Positions 20,951-34,294 of a DNA stretch of 64,000 nt are shown here, piece by piece. Location of the stretch: assembly GCA_021234155.1 (NCBI GenBank), contig JAJEKV010000108.1, positions 2,813,850 through 2,877,849 of the forward strand, written 5' to 3'. The notes below the pieces were generated by a model, which did no database searches, was not told the DNA's origin, and saw only the letters and a list, made by a program, of their open reading frames with translations. Within the stretch, counting starts at the first letter, position 1. Each line of letters opens with the position of its first letter. The stretch is from Isoetes taiwanensis (taxonomy: Eukaryota; Streptophyta; Lycopodiopsida; Isoetales; Isoetaceae). Position numbers and translations under genes: made by a program.

Positions 20951-23030
20951 AGGGGACTTGTTCTTCTCTAACAGTTTGATCTCCTTGTGAATGATGAACT
21001 CATGTATCTCTTTGCTTTTGATGCACGCAATAAGTGTCTGGACAGCAATATTAGGGCTAGAAATCATGCACTGATCATATTTCAAAGCTATCAATTCTTT
21101 AATCCAATTGTTGTCGATATCTCCATCCTCCTCATGAGTAATCTCATCATTAAGCTGAAATCATAACAAATCAGTTAGAACCACCTAAGTTCAGACCAAG
21201 GTCCTAGGTTAAACCTAGAAACTGGGGTAACATTAAAAAACCTTTTGGTCTGTTTTTAAGTCTAAGACAAAAAACAGACTTAGGCCTATTAGTCCAGTTG
21301 GATTTAATAGACCTTAAAACTGCAGTCCCAGATATGACAGGTGAATATCATACCTTAGGCCTTGATAAGAACTATAACAGATTATTTCTTTAAAAAGAAA
21401 AAAATGTAGCCCAATTTATATTTTATGACTAGTACCAATAAAGAAACTTTTAAATAAAACGTAAGCAATAGGATTAATATTTCTGAACTGTATCTTGAAA
21501 CAACAGGAACTATAAATGTTAAAACAGTCCCATAGTTAAGGACATATAGAAATATCGCCACAATCTTTGAATTTTAAGTAGATCTTGTAGTATTTGAGGA
21601 AATAATAACCAGACATCATAGATAGAGTTTTTAGATACCACCAAACAGTAATCTTCTGGTCTGAGCAATAACTTTGCTCAATCTTAACGCAAACATCACC
21701 TTATGTAGGGATAAGTTCGGTTACCTGCATGTCAACCATTCAAGGATTAGCCTAAGAAGGGTAATCTTAAAAGAACATACAGGTAAGCAGAGAACTTATC
21801 CGGCTTAACGCCTTTCAAAATAATTATTTAGCAATGTCACAAGTTATGTATTAGGGTCAACATCATCAAGCCCTTTTTAGAAAGTCTCCTGACTGCTATT
21901 AAACCTTAAAAAAGTTACCCACATCGTTCCAGATTGAACAACCCCAGAGCTTAACTTGAAATAAACCATAAGATCATAAGCCATGTGTTCGGGTTTAGGA
22001 CTGCCAGTCAAATTTTCCTAACAGGAGCACTAAGATGAATATAACTAACAACACGAAAATACAATAGAGCAGAGAAACAGAGAGACTGGTCAAACAGCCA
22101 AAACGTTAAGAATGGAAGACTAGAGGACAAGTTTTAACAGGAGAGAACGTAACTAGAGTTTAAAATAAAATGAGCCATAAGATCCCAAGCACTGGGTTCG
22201 GGTTCAAGACAACCAGTAACATATGTCTGCCATGAGAAAGAGAGTGACTAAAGTAACAACAACAAGAAGATAAAATAGAACATATCAAAGATGGTCTGGT
22301 TACGAAGTCAAACTATATGTTAAGAATGGAAGATAGGTAGGCAGCCTCTATCAAGACATAGTTCAGAAAGAAGATGTGCATAATTATACCTCCATACTAT
22401 AACCAGGGGCAAATATCTACTCTTTAATTAAGATAACAAGGCATACCAGATCAGGTCTATAGGCACAGGGAGAAATTAACGATGTTGCACTAAATATGTA
22501 GGCAACAATAGGAACGACAGAGGTTATACATATCATTAGAACCATTTAGACAAAGCATATTACAGAACCAAAAGTAGGAGGATTATACTAGGGGAACCAA
22601 ATATACCAGCAAATCATTCACTTATATATTCTAATTTACTTAGAACTTTAGATTAATGGAAATAGCCAGGGTTAGAGACCTATTACAGCAGCTTGAAATT
22701 AGAGTTTAAAACACATGGTTAAGAAAATAAACCAAAATGGAAAACCTGAGACACATTGGCACTTCCAAAATGTTGGTCAATATGAGCAGGATCATTTGGA
22801 GCTAAGAAGCTATTGTCAATAGCAATTTTTCTAGTTATAGGACCATCCTTTTCGCTCAGCTTGCACTGCACATTCAGGGCAGAACTACCTTGTCCTTCCA
22901 AATCTGATTTTCTTATACCAGAGGCAGCTCCTGGAGCTTTCGCAGGCTTGTGATACTCAAATACATTCTTTCTTTTCTCAGCCCTTTTCTTCTCTTCTTC
23001 CATTTTCAATTGTTGAAGCCTCCTTTCTTT
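20951..23030 (-). CDS. Unrecognised minus-strand gene, two exons visible
   Basis: Exon 22746-23030 (95 codons, phase 0 both sides) lies between an acceptor (GTATGGGTAG) and a donor (CTCAG/GTTTTC). It encodes KERRLQQLKMEEEKKRAEKR, EYHKPAKAPGAASGIRKSD, CKLSEKDGPITRKIAIDNSF and DPAHIDQHFGSANVSQ. Exon 20951-21154 (68 codons, phase 0) lies between TTATGATTTCAG and CCCCT/GTGAGT and encodes LNDEITHEEDGDIDNNWIKE, YDQCMISSPNIAVQTLIACI and KEIHEFIIHKEIKLLEKNK. Phases agree, frames are open, and the second exon is helical and acidic to basic like a real domain. A possible upstream exon near 23120-23215 reads LEVLRAVFERTDAAIGEAV but meets a stop. No family is recognised. The 1.6-kb intron is AT-rich and featureless, apart from the second copy of the 146-bp repeat. 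The gene may be real or decaying; ends are not defined. Confidence 0.5.
21243..21388. repeat. 146-bp direct repeat, copy 2
   Basis: Identical partner of 20739-20884, offset 504 bases. It lies within the intron of the unrecognised minus-strand gene. Confidence 0.95.
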
Positions 23031-23517
23031 CTACCCATACACCACTTTAGACAACACAAGCCATACGGTGGATCGATTTCAGATCAGGAGCAGGGGACTA
23101 GGATGGAATGAAAAGAACCTTTTAAATAGCAGTTGTGGGGACGGCTTCACCAATGGCAGCATCCGTCCGTTCAAACACTGCCCGTAGCACTTCCAGCTAG
23201 AGATCAACAGTTTCGATATGTAGACATCTGCTTCCATCAGGCGGATTGATCAATTAGGTTAAGCCACAACCCTGAAACTTAGGGTTTATTGTTCAGCGAT
23301 CCTAAGGAAAATGTCCATTCCAAATTTAATTTGTTAAAAAGGTCACGGTAAACAGGACCAAGGTTAATGTTTATAAACATATGTCAGGTTAACAACTCAA
23401 GTCGAACTACCCATACAAACTTAGAACAATAGAAATGTTTGGAAACTAATCACATATATAGAGCATTGCTATAAAATGTCAGGATTAACAAAGTTGGACA
23501 AAGAGGAGTTCATTTGG

Positions 23518-24700
23518 CTAATTATATTTCATACAAATTCCACTGTTGCCATATGCCACTAATATATCTTTGGAACCATATCTACATAAAAAAAAAAAAA
23601 AAAAAAGAGTGCTGTTTATGGAACTATCAGATTGGAACCCAAATCTAACAATATGCTTGTGAATTTCTCTGCCCTTCTCAATAGCACCCAAGATGCCACA
23701 ACTTTTCAATATGCTTGAATAAATCAATGAATCTAGTTTCAATCCATTCTGTTTCATCATATCAAAAAATTCCAAGGCACGGATGTTTACATCATGGAAA
23801 ACATATGTAGAAATTAATGTACACCATAACACATTAATGCCTTATCTAAGCTCCCACGATAAAATAAGCATCATCTAAGCTACGAATAAGTTAAGATAAT
23901 TAAAATAAGTTATCATCTAAAATAAGTTACAATAATTAACGCCTCATCTAAGCTCCCATAGTTATGACAAAATAAGCACCAAACTGCTTCCCACAAAGAC
24001 ATCAAGGAGATCCACATCAATTGCACGCACATGGATTTGCCTGCATCTCTCTATAGCTCCGATATCTCCACATGCTTTCAAAATGCTTGAACAAGTAATT
24101 GCATTGGGCATTTGTCCAATATTTTGCATACTAACAAAACATTCTAGGGCAGGAACACCTTCACCATGTTGAGCATATCCATCAATCATGGCAGTCCAAG
24201 ACACAACATTTGGATTTCGCAAGTTTACAAAGGCGTTGCATGCCTCCTCTAAATCTCTGCATTTTGCATGCATATCCACCAGAGTGCTTGCAACAAAAAC
24301 ATCATACTGGAACCCATTCCCACTTTGAATGACGTATTCATGGATTAATTTTTCCTCCTAAAGATTTGATACTAAGATGCATGCTTTCAAGGTGGCAACA
24401 TATACATAGATATCATTGCTTACATGTGAAAATTGTGTTGCAGCATGTAGATGAAGAGCAGTAGCAACATCTCGTAAGTCAGCATTTGTAGAGATAATTG
24501 CACTCCAGGCATACATCGTTGGTTCTATAACTTTATTGAATGCCTGAGATGATTCAACCAGAAATCCACGGGAGCTACATAAACAAATAAGTTGGCAACC
24601 TAATACACCAGCAGAATCTAAACCACTATACGCTTCCTCCTCGCACTCTATCATGGAAGTCTCGATTGGATATAGGGCAGCAAAGTCCATCATTCATAAT
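23518..24700 (-). pseudogene. PPR protein pseudogene
   Basis: From the top, the minus strand reads SSRGFLVESSQAFNKVIEPT and MYAWSAIISTNAD (frame 24358-24693), a TAG stop at VSNL-stop-EEKLIHEY, then DMHAKCRDLEEACNAFVNLR, NPNVVSWTAMIDGYAQHGEG and ITCSSILKACGDIGAIERCR (23962-24279). A decayed, locally duplicated stretch (23836-23960) follows, then NIRALEFFDMMKQNGLKLDS and YSSILKSCGILGAIEKGREI (23600-23832), ended by a long poly(A/T) insert at 23589-23606. These are PLS-class PPR repeats of an organellar RNA-binding protein. At least one stop, several shifts and a slippage insert make it non-functional. A frame at 24961-25149 (DCRAIFARIHYQNVYS) may be an earlier repeat of the same gene. Confidence 0.85.
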
Positions 24701-25149
24701 AGAAGATCCAAGTAGAGAAAAGTATTTCGTAGATGAAAGCCTCAATGATCTCAGAGGGAGTTTACATATCAAGCCAAATGATTAGCATCAACAATTTCTT
24801 CTAAAGGAACCTGTGTATGATTTATGGCCAAAATAACTTGCCCCAAACGATCCCAAATCTGGGCCCTTGCACTAAATTCGGGCTGGCTCATCCAAATAGA
24901 AGCTTAATTTGTGCTCTAAATCTGGGCCTTTGCACCAAATTCATCTGAGACAAATTTTGTCTACAATGCATATACAAATTCAGGACGTATCACCCAAAAT
25001 TTCCTTTTAAAACTCCGGGCTGGCTCGTCTACCCACTGACAAAAAGCTAAAAAAAAAAACCCTAAAATACTACTGCGCGAGTATACATTCTGGTAGTGGA
25101 TTCTTGCAAATATAGCTCTGCAATCTGTCAAACATATCGCATTATACAT

Positions 25150-25873
25150 ATGTAATAATCACAAGATTGTTAAGAAGGTAGTTTTATCAAACCTGTTAAG
25201 CAGAATATGGGCATGAACCCATTTGATATGCGAGGAGGCGTCAATTTGTCCCAACAAACAAAGATTTTCAAATGATCAAGAGCTCACATCAAGCCAGCCA
25301 GCAATCAGACCATCATTATCACTGCAGTGCATTTTGATCTTCAAAACTAAGCAGTCGAAGGCTCAAAGCACAACCTTTCTGGGTCCGCTTCTGCTCTCTC
25401 CATTTGAGTTTTCTCCAATCACATACTATTGCACAGTGTGCGTGAAGAAACTGCCATATCCACAGGAGCAAAATAAGTTAAAAAAATCAATGGCCAAGAT
25501 GTTGCACAGACTATCCTCTTATTTTGGCTTTAGTATTAGACCAAAATAAGTAAAAAAATTCAATGGCCAAGATGTTGCACAGACTATCCTCTTATTTCAG
25601 CTTCAGTATTATATATAGATGTTGTTCCGACAGTTTTCTTTAACAACACATGATCTCCCGATGTGGCAAATTTTAGAATTAGGTAAAAGAGGTGGCAAAT
25701 TTTAGAAGCAGGTAGAAGAAACTCCCAAGGGATCTTGCCAGGGAGTAAAATAAAAGATTAGAGTACCACATCATAAAATTTCCGTCGGTAATTGAAATGC
25801 AAAACTCACTTGAAGTTCATCCACCTACGATTTTTCATCGTAGTGGAATCTGGGCCTTAATAATTGACCTGGC
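25150..25873. other. Upstream region of the hydrolase gene
   Basis: Holds a 73-bp tandem duplication (25488-25560 and 25561-25620, starting CAATGGCCAAGATGTTGCAC). No gene is recognised. TATATATAGATG at 25612-25621 is a possible TATA region for the hydrolase, about 340 bases before its preferred start. Confidence 0.4.
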
Positions 25874-25957
25874 ATGACAGATAAGCAGCCTATTAGACTC
25901 TTCAAAAAGATTCATCGCCTTTCCAGCTTCTTCTTTTACTGCCGCCTTGCCGGAGCT

Positions 25958-26989
25958 ATGGCGCATGTCAACAATGGCCACCATCCTGACTTAATTGGTG
26001 AGGTATGGGGCGTAAGACTCTTCAAGGATGGCACCGTAATACGGCCCCCCACTTCCGGCTTCCCAGACATTCCTGCAGATTCCGACTTTGTTGACGGAGT
26101 TGCTTCTAAGGATTTGATTCTTGATTCAAGCAAGGATATCTGGGTCCGCTTGTACCTCCCCGAGGTTGCTTCTTCTCAAAATCGCAAGGTACCCATTATT
26201 GTTTTTCTGCATGGTGGTGGTTTTACTACTTGGAGCCCGGCAAGTAGCCTGTTTCATGATATGTGTGCACGAATTTCCGTAGAGCTTGAGGTTATGGTGG
26301 TTTCTGTGAACTACCGTCTTGCACCTGAGCACAAGCTTCCGGCTGCTTTTGATGATGCATTTTTCGTTTTGGAGTGGCTGCAACAGCAGGCCAAAAGTGG
26401 CGAGGATGTGGATCCTTGGTTGCAGAATAATGGGGAATTTTCACAGTGCTTTTTGATGGGAACAAGCACCGGTGGATTGATGGCTCATCAGCTTGGTGTT
26501 AAGGCCTGTACCCAAGACCTTTCACCTGTGTGTGTTAAGGGACATATATTAGTTGTACCCTCCTTTGGTGGTGAGGAAAGGACTCATTCTGAGCTAAACA
26601 ATGAAATTAGGTGTGAGGCTCTTAACCTCCAACATGTTGATGCTGTGTGGAGACTGTGCCTTCCTGAAGGAATTAATCGTGATCATCCTTTCTGTAATCC
26701 ATTGGGTCCCAATTCACCAAATTTAGCCAAGCTTGAATTGCCCCCTTCCTTTGTTGTTGTAGGCGCTCGCGACACTTACCATGATAGGGCTACCATGTAT
26801 GCAGATGCTTTACAAGAGGCTGGAAAGATAGTGATTGTGATGAGATACAACAGCAATGCTCATGTCTTCCCATTTCCTGATGATATTGCTTGTAAAGAGC
26901 TGAGGAATTTTATTGCGAGATGCTTGTCCAAGGAACATTCTGGACAAGAAGTTTCTGAAAAGAGCTATCCTGTGATAGTGGTACCATAG
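25958..26989 (+). CDS. GID1/CXE-type carboxylesterase (alpha/beta-hydrolase)
   Basis: Single-exon frame. An ATG at 25874 gives 371 residues, but the conserved start of the family (DLIGEVWGVRLFKDGTVIRP) follows the ATG at 25958, which gives 343 residues, the usual CXE length. In the 371-residue numbering: oxyanion-hole motif HGGG at 113-116, family motif VSVNYRLAPEHKLPAAFDDA near 143-162, nucleophile elbow GTSTG at 196-200 (Ser198; most relatives have GDSAG), Asp300 in GARD, and His330 in NAHVF. The catalytic triad is complete and HGGG rather than HGGS points to an active esterase, not a gibberellin receptor. It would hydrolyse small carboxylic esters in the cytosol; the substrate is unknown. 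No signal peptide or membrane helix. It is the only clearly intact enzyme gene in the window. GTSTG and GARDTYHD are unusual versions of conserved motifs. Confidence 0.92.
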   Translation: MAHVNNGHHPDLIGEVWGVRLFKDGTVIRPPTSGFPDIPADSDFVDGVASKDLILDSSKDIWVRLYLPEVASSQNRKVPIIVFLHGGGFTTWSPASSLFHDMCARISVELEVMVVSVNYRLAPEHKLPAAFDDAFFVLEWLQQQAKSGEDVDPWLQNNGEFSQCFLMGTSTGGLMAHQLGVKACTQDLSPVCVKGHILVVPSFGGEERTHSELNNEIRCEALNLQHVDAVWRLCLPEGINRDHPFCNPLGPNSPNLAKLELPPSFVVVGARDTYHDRATMYADALQEAGKIVIVMRYNSNAHVFPFPDDIACKELRNFIARCLSKEHSGQEVSEKSYPVIVVP

Positions 26990-28120
26990 GTTTACGGTTT
27001 TTATAGGTATGGGTGTAATCACAAACCATCAACGTAATGTAAAGCATACACTTCTATGCAAGTAATAATGCTGCAAGCATATGCTATTTACTTTCTACAC
27101 ATCTGCGTCTGGATATTATCTACATCAAAGGTTTTATACGAACTCATACTTAACCTCTCGACAGGGGTGATGGATACAAATTATTAGTGTTTGTATTCTT
27201 AGCCTACTGAAAGGGTTGAGTAATTCACTATTAGTTCTTTGGTTTGTGCAGTTTTTGTATTCTACTTCAATTATGAAGTAAACCCTCTTTTCATTCTTTT
27301 ATGTGCGTGAGCCTTTGCATTTGTATCTATAACAGGTATGTGATTTGAACTCTGTGCTTATCTGCCAAATATGATGATCACAAGTCACTAATCTTGATAG
27401 TAAAAATTTGTTAAAGATAGACTTCATATTTAAAGGTAAAACAGGATCTAGTCAGCATTCAAAGAAACTGTAGTTCTAATCTGCATTCAGGGTTTTCAGT
27501 CTTGTAATTTCCAACATGATTCATTCAAATCTAATCATCCAGACCACAACTGGTTCTGCAAAGAGTAATATTTGTATCAAAGAGAACATTTTGGATTTTA
27601 GAACTGAAGGCAGGGTGTTGTCCTAAAAATTTGCTTCTTGCTTAAGCTCGTTTCTCCATTATAAACCAAGTTTTTACTTTTCCAAATCTTATGCAGGGTT
27701 TCCCTTTGAGAAAGAAAAGAGGGGTTTCTTCATTCGTAGTGCTGTGCACCATATTTTGTTTTAGTTTTTGGCTAGAAGATGTTACAAGATGGATTTAAAA
27801 AACATAAGATGAAGGGCTTGAAATGGCCTTTTGGGATTGTACTGTGGCACTTTCTTGAGAAAAAAGGAAATCTGATTTGATCTCCCCATGGAAAGAGAAC
27901 CCCTTCTGAACAAAGCATATGGAGAGGATGGAAGCAATATGACTGTCTGGGATTCTTCTGTGGGGTCATTTATATCAGTGCCTCAAAAGCAACAGTAAGT
28001 CGTCAATCGACCGTGGGACCTTGGTAATGAGCTTCACAGTAGAAGTTGGGGCAGATATGACTTGATGAGGAGAGACAGCCAAATGTTGGTTCCGTTGACC
28101 AATGCAAGACTGCAACTGGT
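26990..28120. other. 3' flank of the hydrolase, no further gene seen
   Basis: AT-rich non-coding sequence with several possible polyadenylation contexts (for example AATAATGC near 27065). No motif-bearing frame. Confidence 0.4.
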
Positions 28121-28459
28121 GAGGGTGCATGCACAGCTTTGGTGGCAGTTATTGCTGATTGGTTGCATAGCCTAGCAATTTGATGATATGTGATGGTTCT
28201 GCAGAGTGGCGATAGTTATGTGAGAAAGATGATCATAAAGAGTGATTTCTTGATCTTCCTTTCGATTCGAATATTGTTTTAAAAGCAGCTGGGAGAGAGG
28301 GTGCATGCAAGCTTTGATGGCTGTTATTGCTGATTGGTTGCATAGCCTAGCAATTTGATGATACGTGATGGTTCTTCAGAGTGGAGAAAGTTATGTGAGA
28401 AAGATGGTCATAAAGAGTGATTTTTTGATTTGGATATTGTTTTAAAAGCAGCTGGGAGA
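28121..28459. repeat. Tandem duplication, period about 176 bp
   Basis: GGGTGCATGCA at 28123 and 28299 begin two head-to-tail copies, both containing GCTGATTGGTTGCATAGCCT and ending AAAGCAGCTGGGAGA. The second is shorter by a deletion of about 15 bases and has a few substitutions. Confidence 0.9.
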
Positions 28460-28945
28460 CTGTGGAAAATCATTTATAGGTTTTTTCCAACCAGATGAAT
28501 TAGTCTCTTTTTGGGATCTCTCACAAGAAGCCATGTCATTTGATAAGATATGGGATCAAATTCAAAATGATATTCCTGGCGTCTGAGCAGAGACATGCTA
28601 TAGCATTGACACATTATATGTTGTTATCATGAAGCATATTTTGATGATAGCCCACAGTTACACCTTCTGCCATCAGATGGGACAGGCAGGGGATTTGTCG
28701 ACTTCGGAATCCAGGGAGAAATAATCTGAGAATTGTGAGCATGAAAGTTGGGAAAAAGAAGTGTCGATGGTGCTATAACCAGAGGGAAGCCTGCATGTCG
28801 GGAGTTCGTGAAGAGTTTTCTTGCAGCTGATCCAGCAATCTGATGTTACCAAAGGGCTTGCTGGGCAAACCACTTTTCATAAAACGTTACAAAACCGAAT
28901 TTCACTCTAGCTGCTCCTACTATTCAATGTAAACAGCTTCTTAAT
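28460..28945. other. No recognisable gene
   Basis: A 66-codon minus-strand frame (28673-28873) has no motif. Nothing else seen. Confidence 0.35.
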
Positions 28946-29164
28946 TGAAATTGATTTTTGCTGTACATACAAGATTTAGGACTGCAGTTTCTGCGCTATC
29001 AAGATGGCGGCAGCACTTCTTCTATTATATCAACAAATATATGTGTATCAGAGATGCATGACTCTTCTAACAGACATGACACCTGGTCAAGATGTAACCT
29101 TAATCTTCTCTACATTCTAATCTAGAATGGCAGCCTGATGAATGGCTGCGATTCATTCTTCACA
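28946..29164 (-). repeat. Copia 3' LTR
   Basis: Matches the 5' LTR closely from 29000 to 29164, apart from one indel of about 11 bases near 29033. The outer 50 bases (28946-28999) are only weakly similar. Confidence 0.8.
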
Positions 29165-30712
29165 CTCCCCCACAGCCTCAGCCTGAGCAGGCTGCAGGTC
29201 TTCATTCTTCATGATCTTCAGCATATCTCTGTCATATTGAAACTTCCCTCGAGCCAGCGCCTTTGTCAAGATATCAGCTTTCATTTCTTCAATAGAACAG
29301 TGTTCCAAGGTAATTACTTGATTTTGAACTTGCTCTCGTATGAAATGAAACTTTGTTTCAATATAACGAGTTCTTGCATGAAACTTAACTGAATTTGCTA
29401 ATGCAATAGCACTCCTGTTGTCGCATAATAAGAGTGTTGGTTCAGTTTGTCTCATACTAAGTCCTCTTAGCAGAATTCTCAACCACATTACTTCTTGAGC
29501 AGCTGATGGGGCTGCTATATACTCCGCCTCTGTGCTAGATAAGGCAGTGATTGGCTGCCTCTTACTCTTCCAAGAGATTAAGCAGTTTCCAAGGAAGAAT
29601 ACATAGCCAGAGGTTGACTTTCTGCCATCACATTCTCCAGCCCAGTCTGCATCAGTACTGAAGAATACATAGCCATAGGTTGACTTTTTGCTATCACATT
29701 CGCCAGTCCAGTCTGCATCAGTGTATCCCATCAAATAAAACATATCAAGGCTGGAACTTTGGTCATATACTAACGCATAATCATTATGAGTGCCTTTCAG
29801 ACATCTCATAGTTCTCTTCACTGCTAGCCAATGTTGATTGCCCAGATTTTCTAGAAATTGGCTCACTGCTCCAACGGCAAAAGAGATATCTGGCCTTGGG
29901 CACACCGTCAAATATACCAGGCTCCCGACTGCATGGCGATAGGGCACTTGTTGCATTAGCATTCTTTCTTCATTAGTTTGTGGGGACATATCCTTTGAAA
30001 GCTTTAGGCCAGTCTCCATAGGGATTGCTGCTGCATTACAGTCTTCCATGCTGAATCTAGAAAGCACATCGTGGACGTACTGTGTCTGCAGCATCTTGAT
30101 CCAACCAGCAGCTCTATCCCTAAGAATTTGAATCCCTAAGCAGTAGTGTATCTCCCCCATATCCGCCATTTCGAACTCAATAGATAACTGTTGCTTTACT
30201 TGTCCAAGAAAAGGGAGATCATTGGACACCAAAACACAGTCATCAACGTATAGGCAGCATAGACAAACTTCTCCCCCATGGCAAGATAATACACATTCCC
30301 ATCAGCTTCATTATTGATAAAACCCAAGGAGAAAAGGAACCGGTCTATGCATTCAAACCATACCCGTGGAGATTGGTGCAGTCCATACAAAGCCTTCAAA
30401 AATCTGAACACCTTCACATAACCTTCAGGTTGGGATACATAAACTTCTTCCTCTAAGGTGCCGTTGAGAAAACCAGTCTTCACATCCATCTGGTGGACTT
30501 CTAAATCAAATTGAACGGCCAAGACTAATAGTGTTCGAATGAAGAATATGTTCACTACTGAAGGTCTCCATAAAATCCACTCCAGCGATTTGAGAAAACC
30601 CTCTGGCCACAAACCTTGCTTTATATCTTTCAACTTCACCATTTGCATCATGCTTCAGCTTAAAAAGCCACTTCGTACTAACAACTTGCCTTCCAGCAGG
30701 TAGGGGAACCAA
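29153..30712 (-). pseudogene. Copia reverse transcriptase and RNase H, frameshifted
   Basis: Three overlapping minus-strand frames make up the RVT_2 and RNase H regions. 30506-30712 has [20 protein letters not shown] and [12 protein letters not shown]. 30196-30651 has [20 protein letters not shown] and [15 protein letters not shown]. The third, 29153-30232 (359 codons), starts just after the YVDD active-site region, which is reached only by changing frame near 30230. It contains GYTDADWTGECDSKKSTYGY, SLVYLTVCPRPDISFAVGA, SSTEAEYIAA and HARTRYIETKFHFIREQV. The RNase H TDADW segment of about 21 residues is repeated in tandem. Frameshifts make the polyprotein non-functional. The end of the frame overlaps the polypurine tract and the stop lies in the LTR. 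Confidence 0.92.
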
Positions 30713-30857
30713 CTACCAAGTGAAATTCTTCAATACTGGAAATTGCCCCCCTTATTCATGCTTCCCTGTTTTGCATGCCTCGATTCATCCTCTTTGCCAT
30801 TGAAAGAATGAATTGGTCTTTGTTTCTTCCAGGATCAGAAACAATGCTCTGATACCA

Positions 30858-31063
30858 TGAAACAAATAAAAATACAGGTTTTATAACAAGATGGCGGCAT
30901 CACTTCTTCTATTATATCAACAAAACAAAATACAAATATATGTGTATCAGAGATGCATGACTCTTCTAACAGACATGACGCTTGGTCAAGATGTAACCTT
31001 AATCTTCTCTACATTCTAATCTAGAATGGCAGCCTGATGAATGGCTGCGATTCATTCTTCACA
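30858..31063 (-). repeat. Copia 5' LTR
   Basis: About 206 bp, TG at its outer end (31063 on the minus strand) and ...TTTCA before the primer-binding site. Confidence 0.85.
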
Positions 31064-31727
31064 GGATTCTCTCGCTAGAATGGTTATGTCACAAGTAACC
31101 CAATTGTATATACAAGACATAGGGTTGATGCTCCAATTCCCATTTTAACCTTTCTGGGAAATTTCAAAGCTGATGCAGGATGTCTTGGTAAAAAAGTTTT
31201 GTTTGTAAGAAGAAAAGAGATGCATTAAAGCGACATACATGGGATCCAAATTTCTATGTGAATTCAGAAAAAGGTTGATGATTTATCACATCAGACGCAA
31301 GAGTTTGGACCTCTACATTATTACTAGTTAAGAATTGAAGTGTTAGTGTGGTTTTATTTCTTATGCATTTAAACCAGTTTCTAAGCTATTTTTTACATGT
31401 CATAATTGTGCAACTTTGCATGGTAGTGAGGTTTGTGGCTCTGATTAGCCATACTACGAAACAAAAATATTGCAAGTTTATACGAATATAATCATTGAAA
31501 GAAGATGCAAGGCTATTTCTAGTAATTTGAGTCCTTGTTCAATGTAAGAGGGGAGGAATGGTTGCCATTGATGCCATTGAAACTATTCTGTTCTTTAAGA
31601 TATCTTTGCAATGTCTAAGCTACTAATATCATTAGCAGCCATGATGCAATCATCTATATTTACCACAATTATGCAAAATTGTGCACCTTCTATAGCACAT
31701 TAGGGTCCCCATGAACGTAAAAAACTC
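31064..31727. other. No recognisable gene
   Basis: AT-rich sequence without coding signal. Confidence 0.4.
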
Positions 31728-34290
<2,563 letters not shown>

Positions 34291-34294
34291 CCAG

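Larger units (their letters stand above)
28946..31063 (-). mobile_element. Ty1/copia LTR retrotransposon, internal deletion derivative (minus strand)
   Basis: Near-identical terminal repeats lie at about 28946-29164 and 30858-31063; both begin TGTGAAGAATGAATCGCAGC when read on the minus strand. Next to the 5' LTR, TGGTATCAGAGC (30846-30857, minus strand) is the primer-binding site for initiator tRNA-Met. GGGGGAG (29165-29171, minus strand) is the polypurine tract before the 3' LTR. Only about 1.7 kb lies between: gag, protease and integrase are missing, and reverse transcriptase and RNase H remain. The inner edge of the 3' LTR has diverged, and no 5-bp target duplication was found, so the left boundary is approximate. 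Confidence 0.9.

Noticed and set aside
28121-28459. Tandem duplication considered as LTRs of a small retroelement
   Set aside because: Copies are directly adjacent with no internal region, primer-binding site or polypurine tract.
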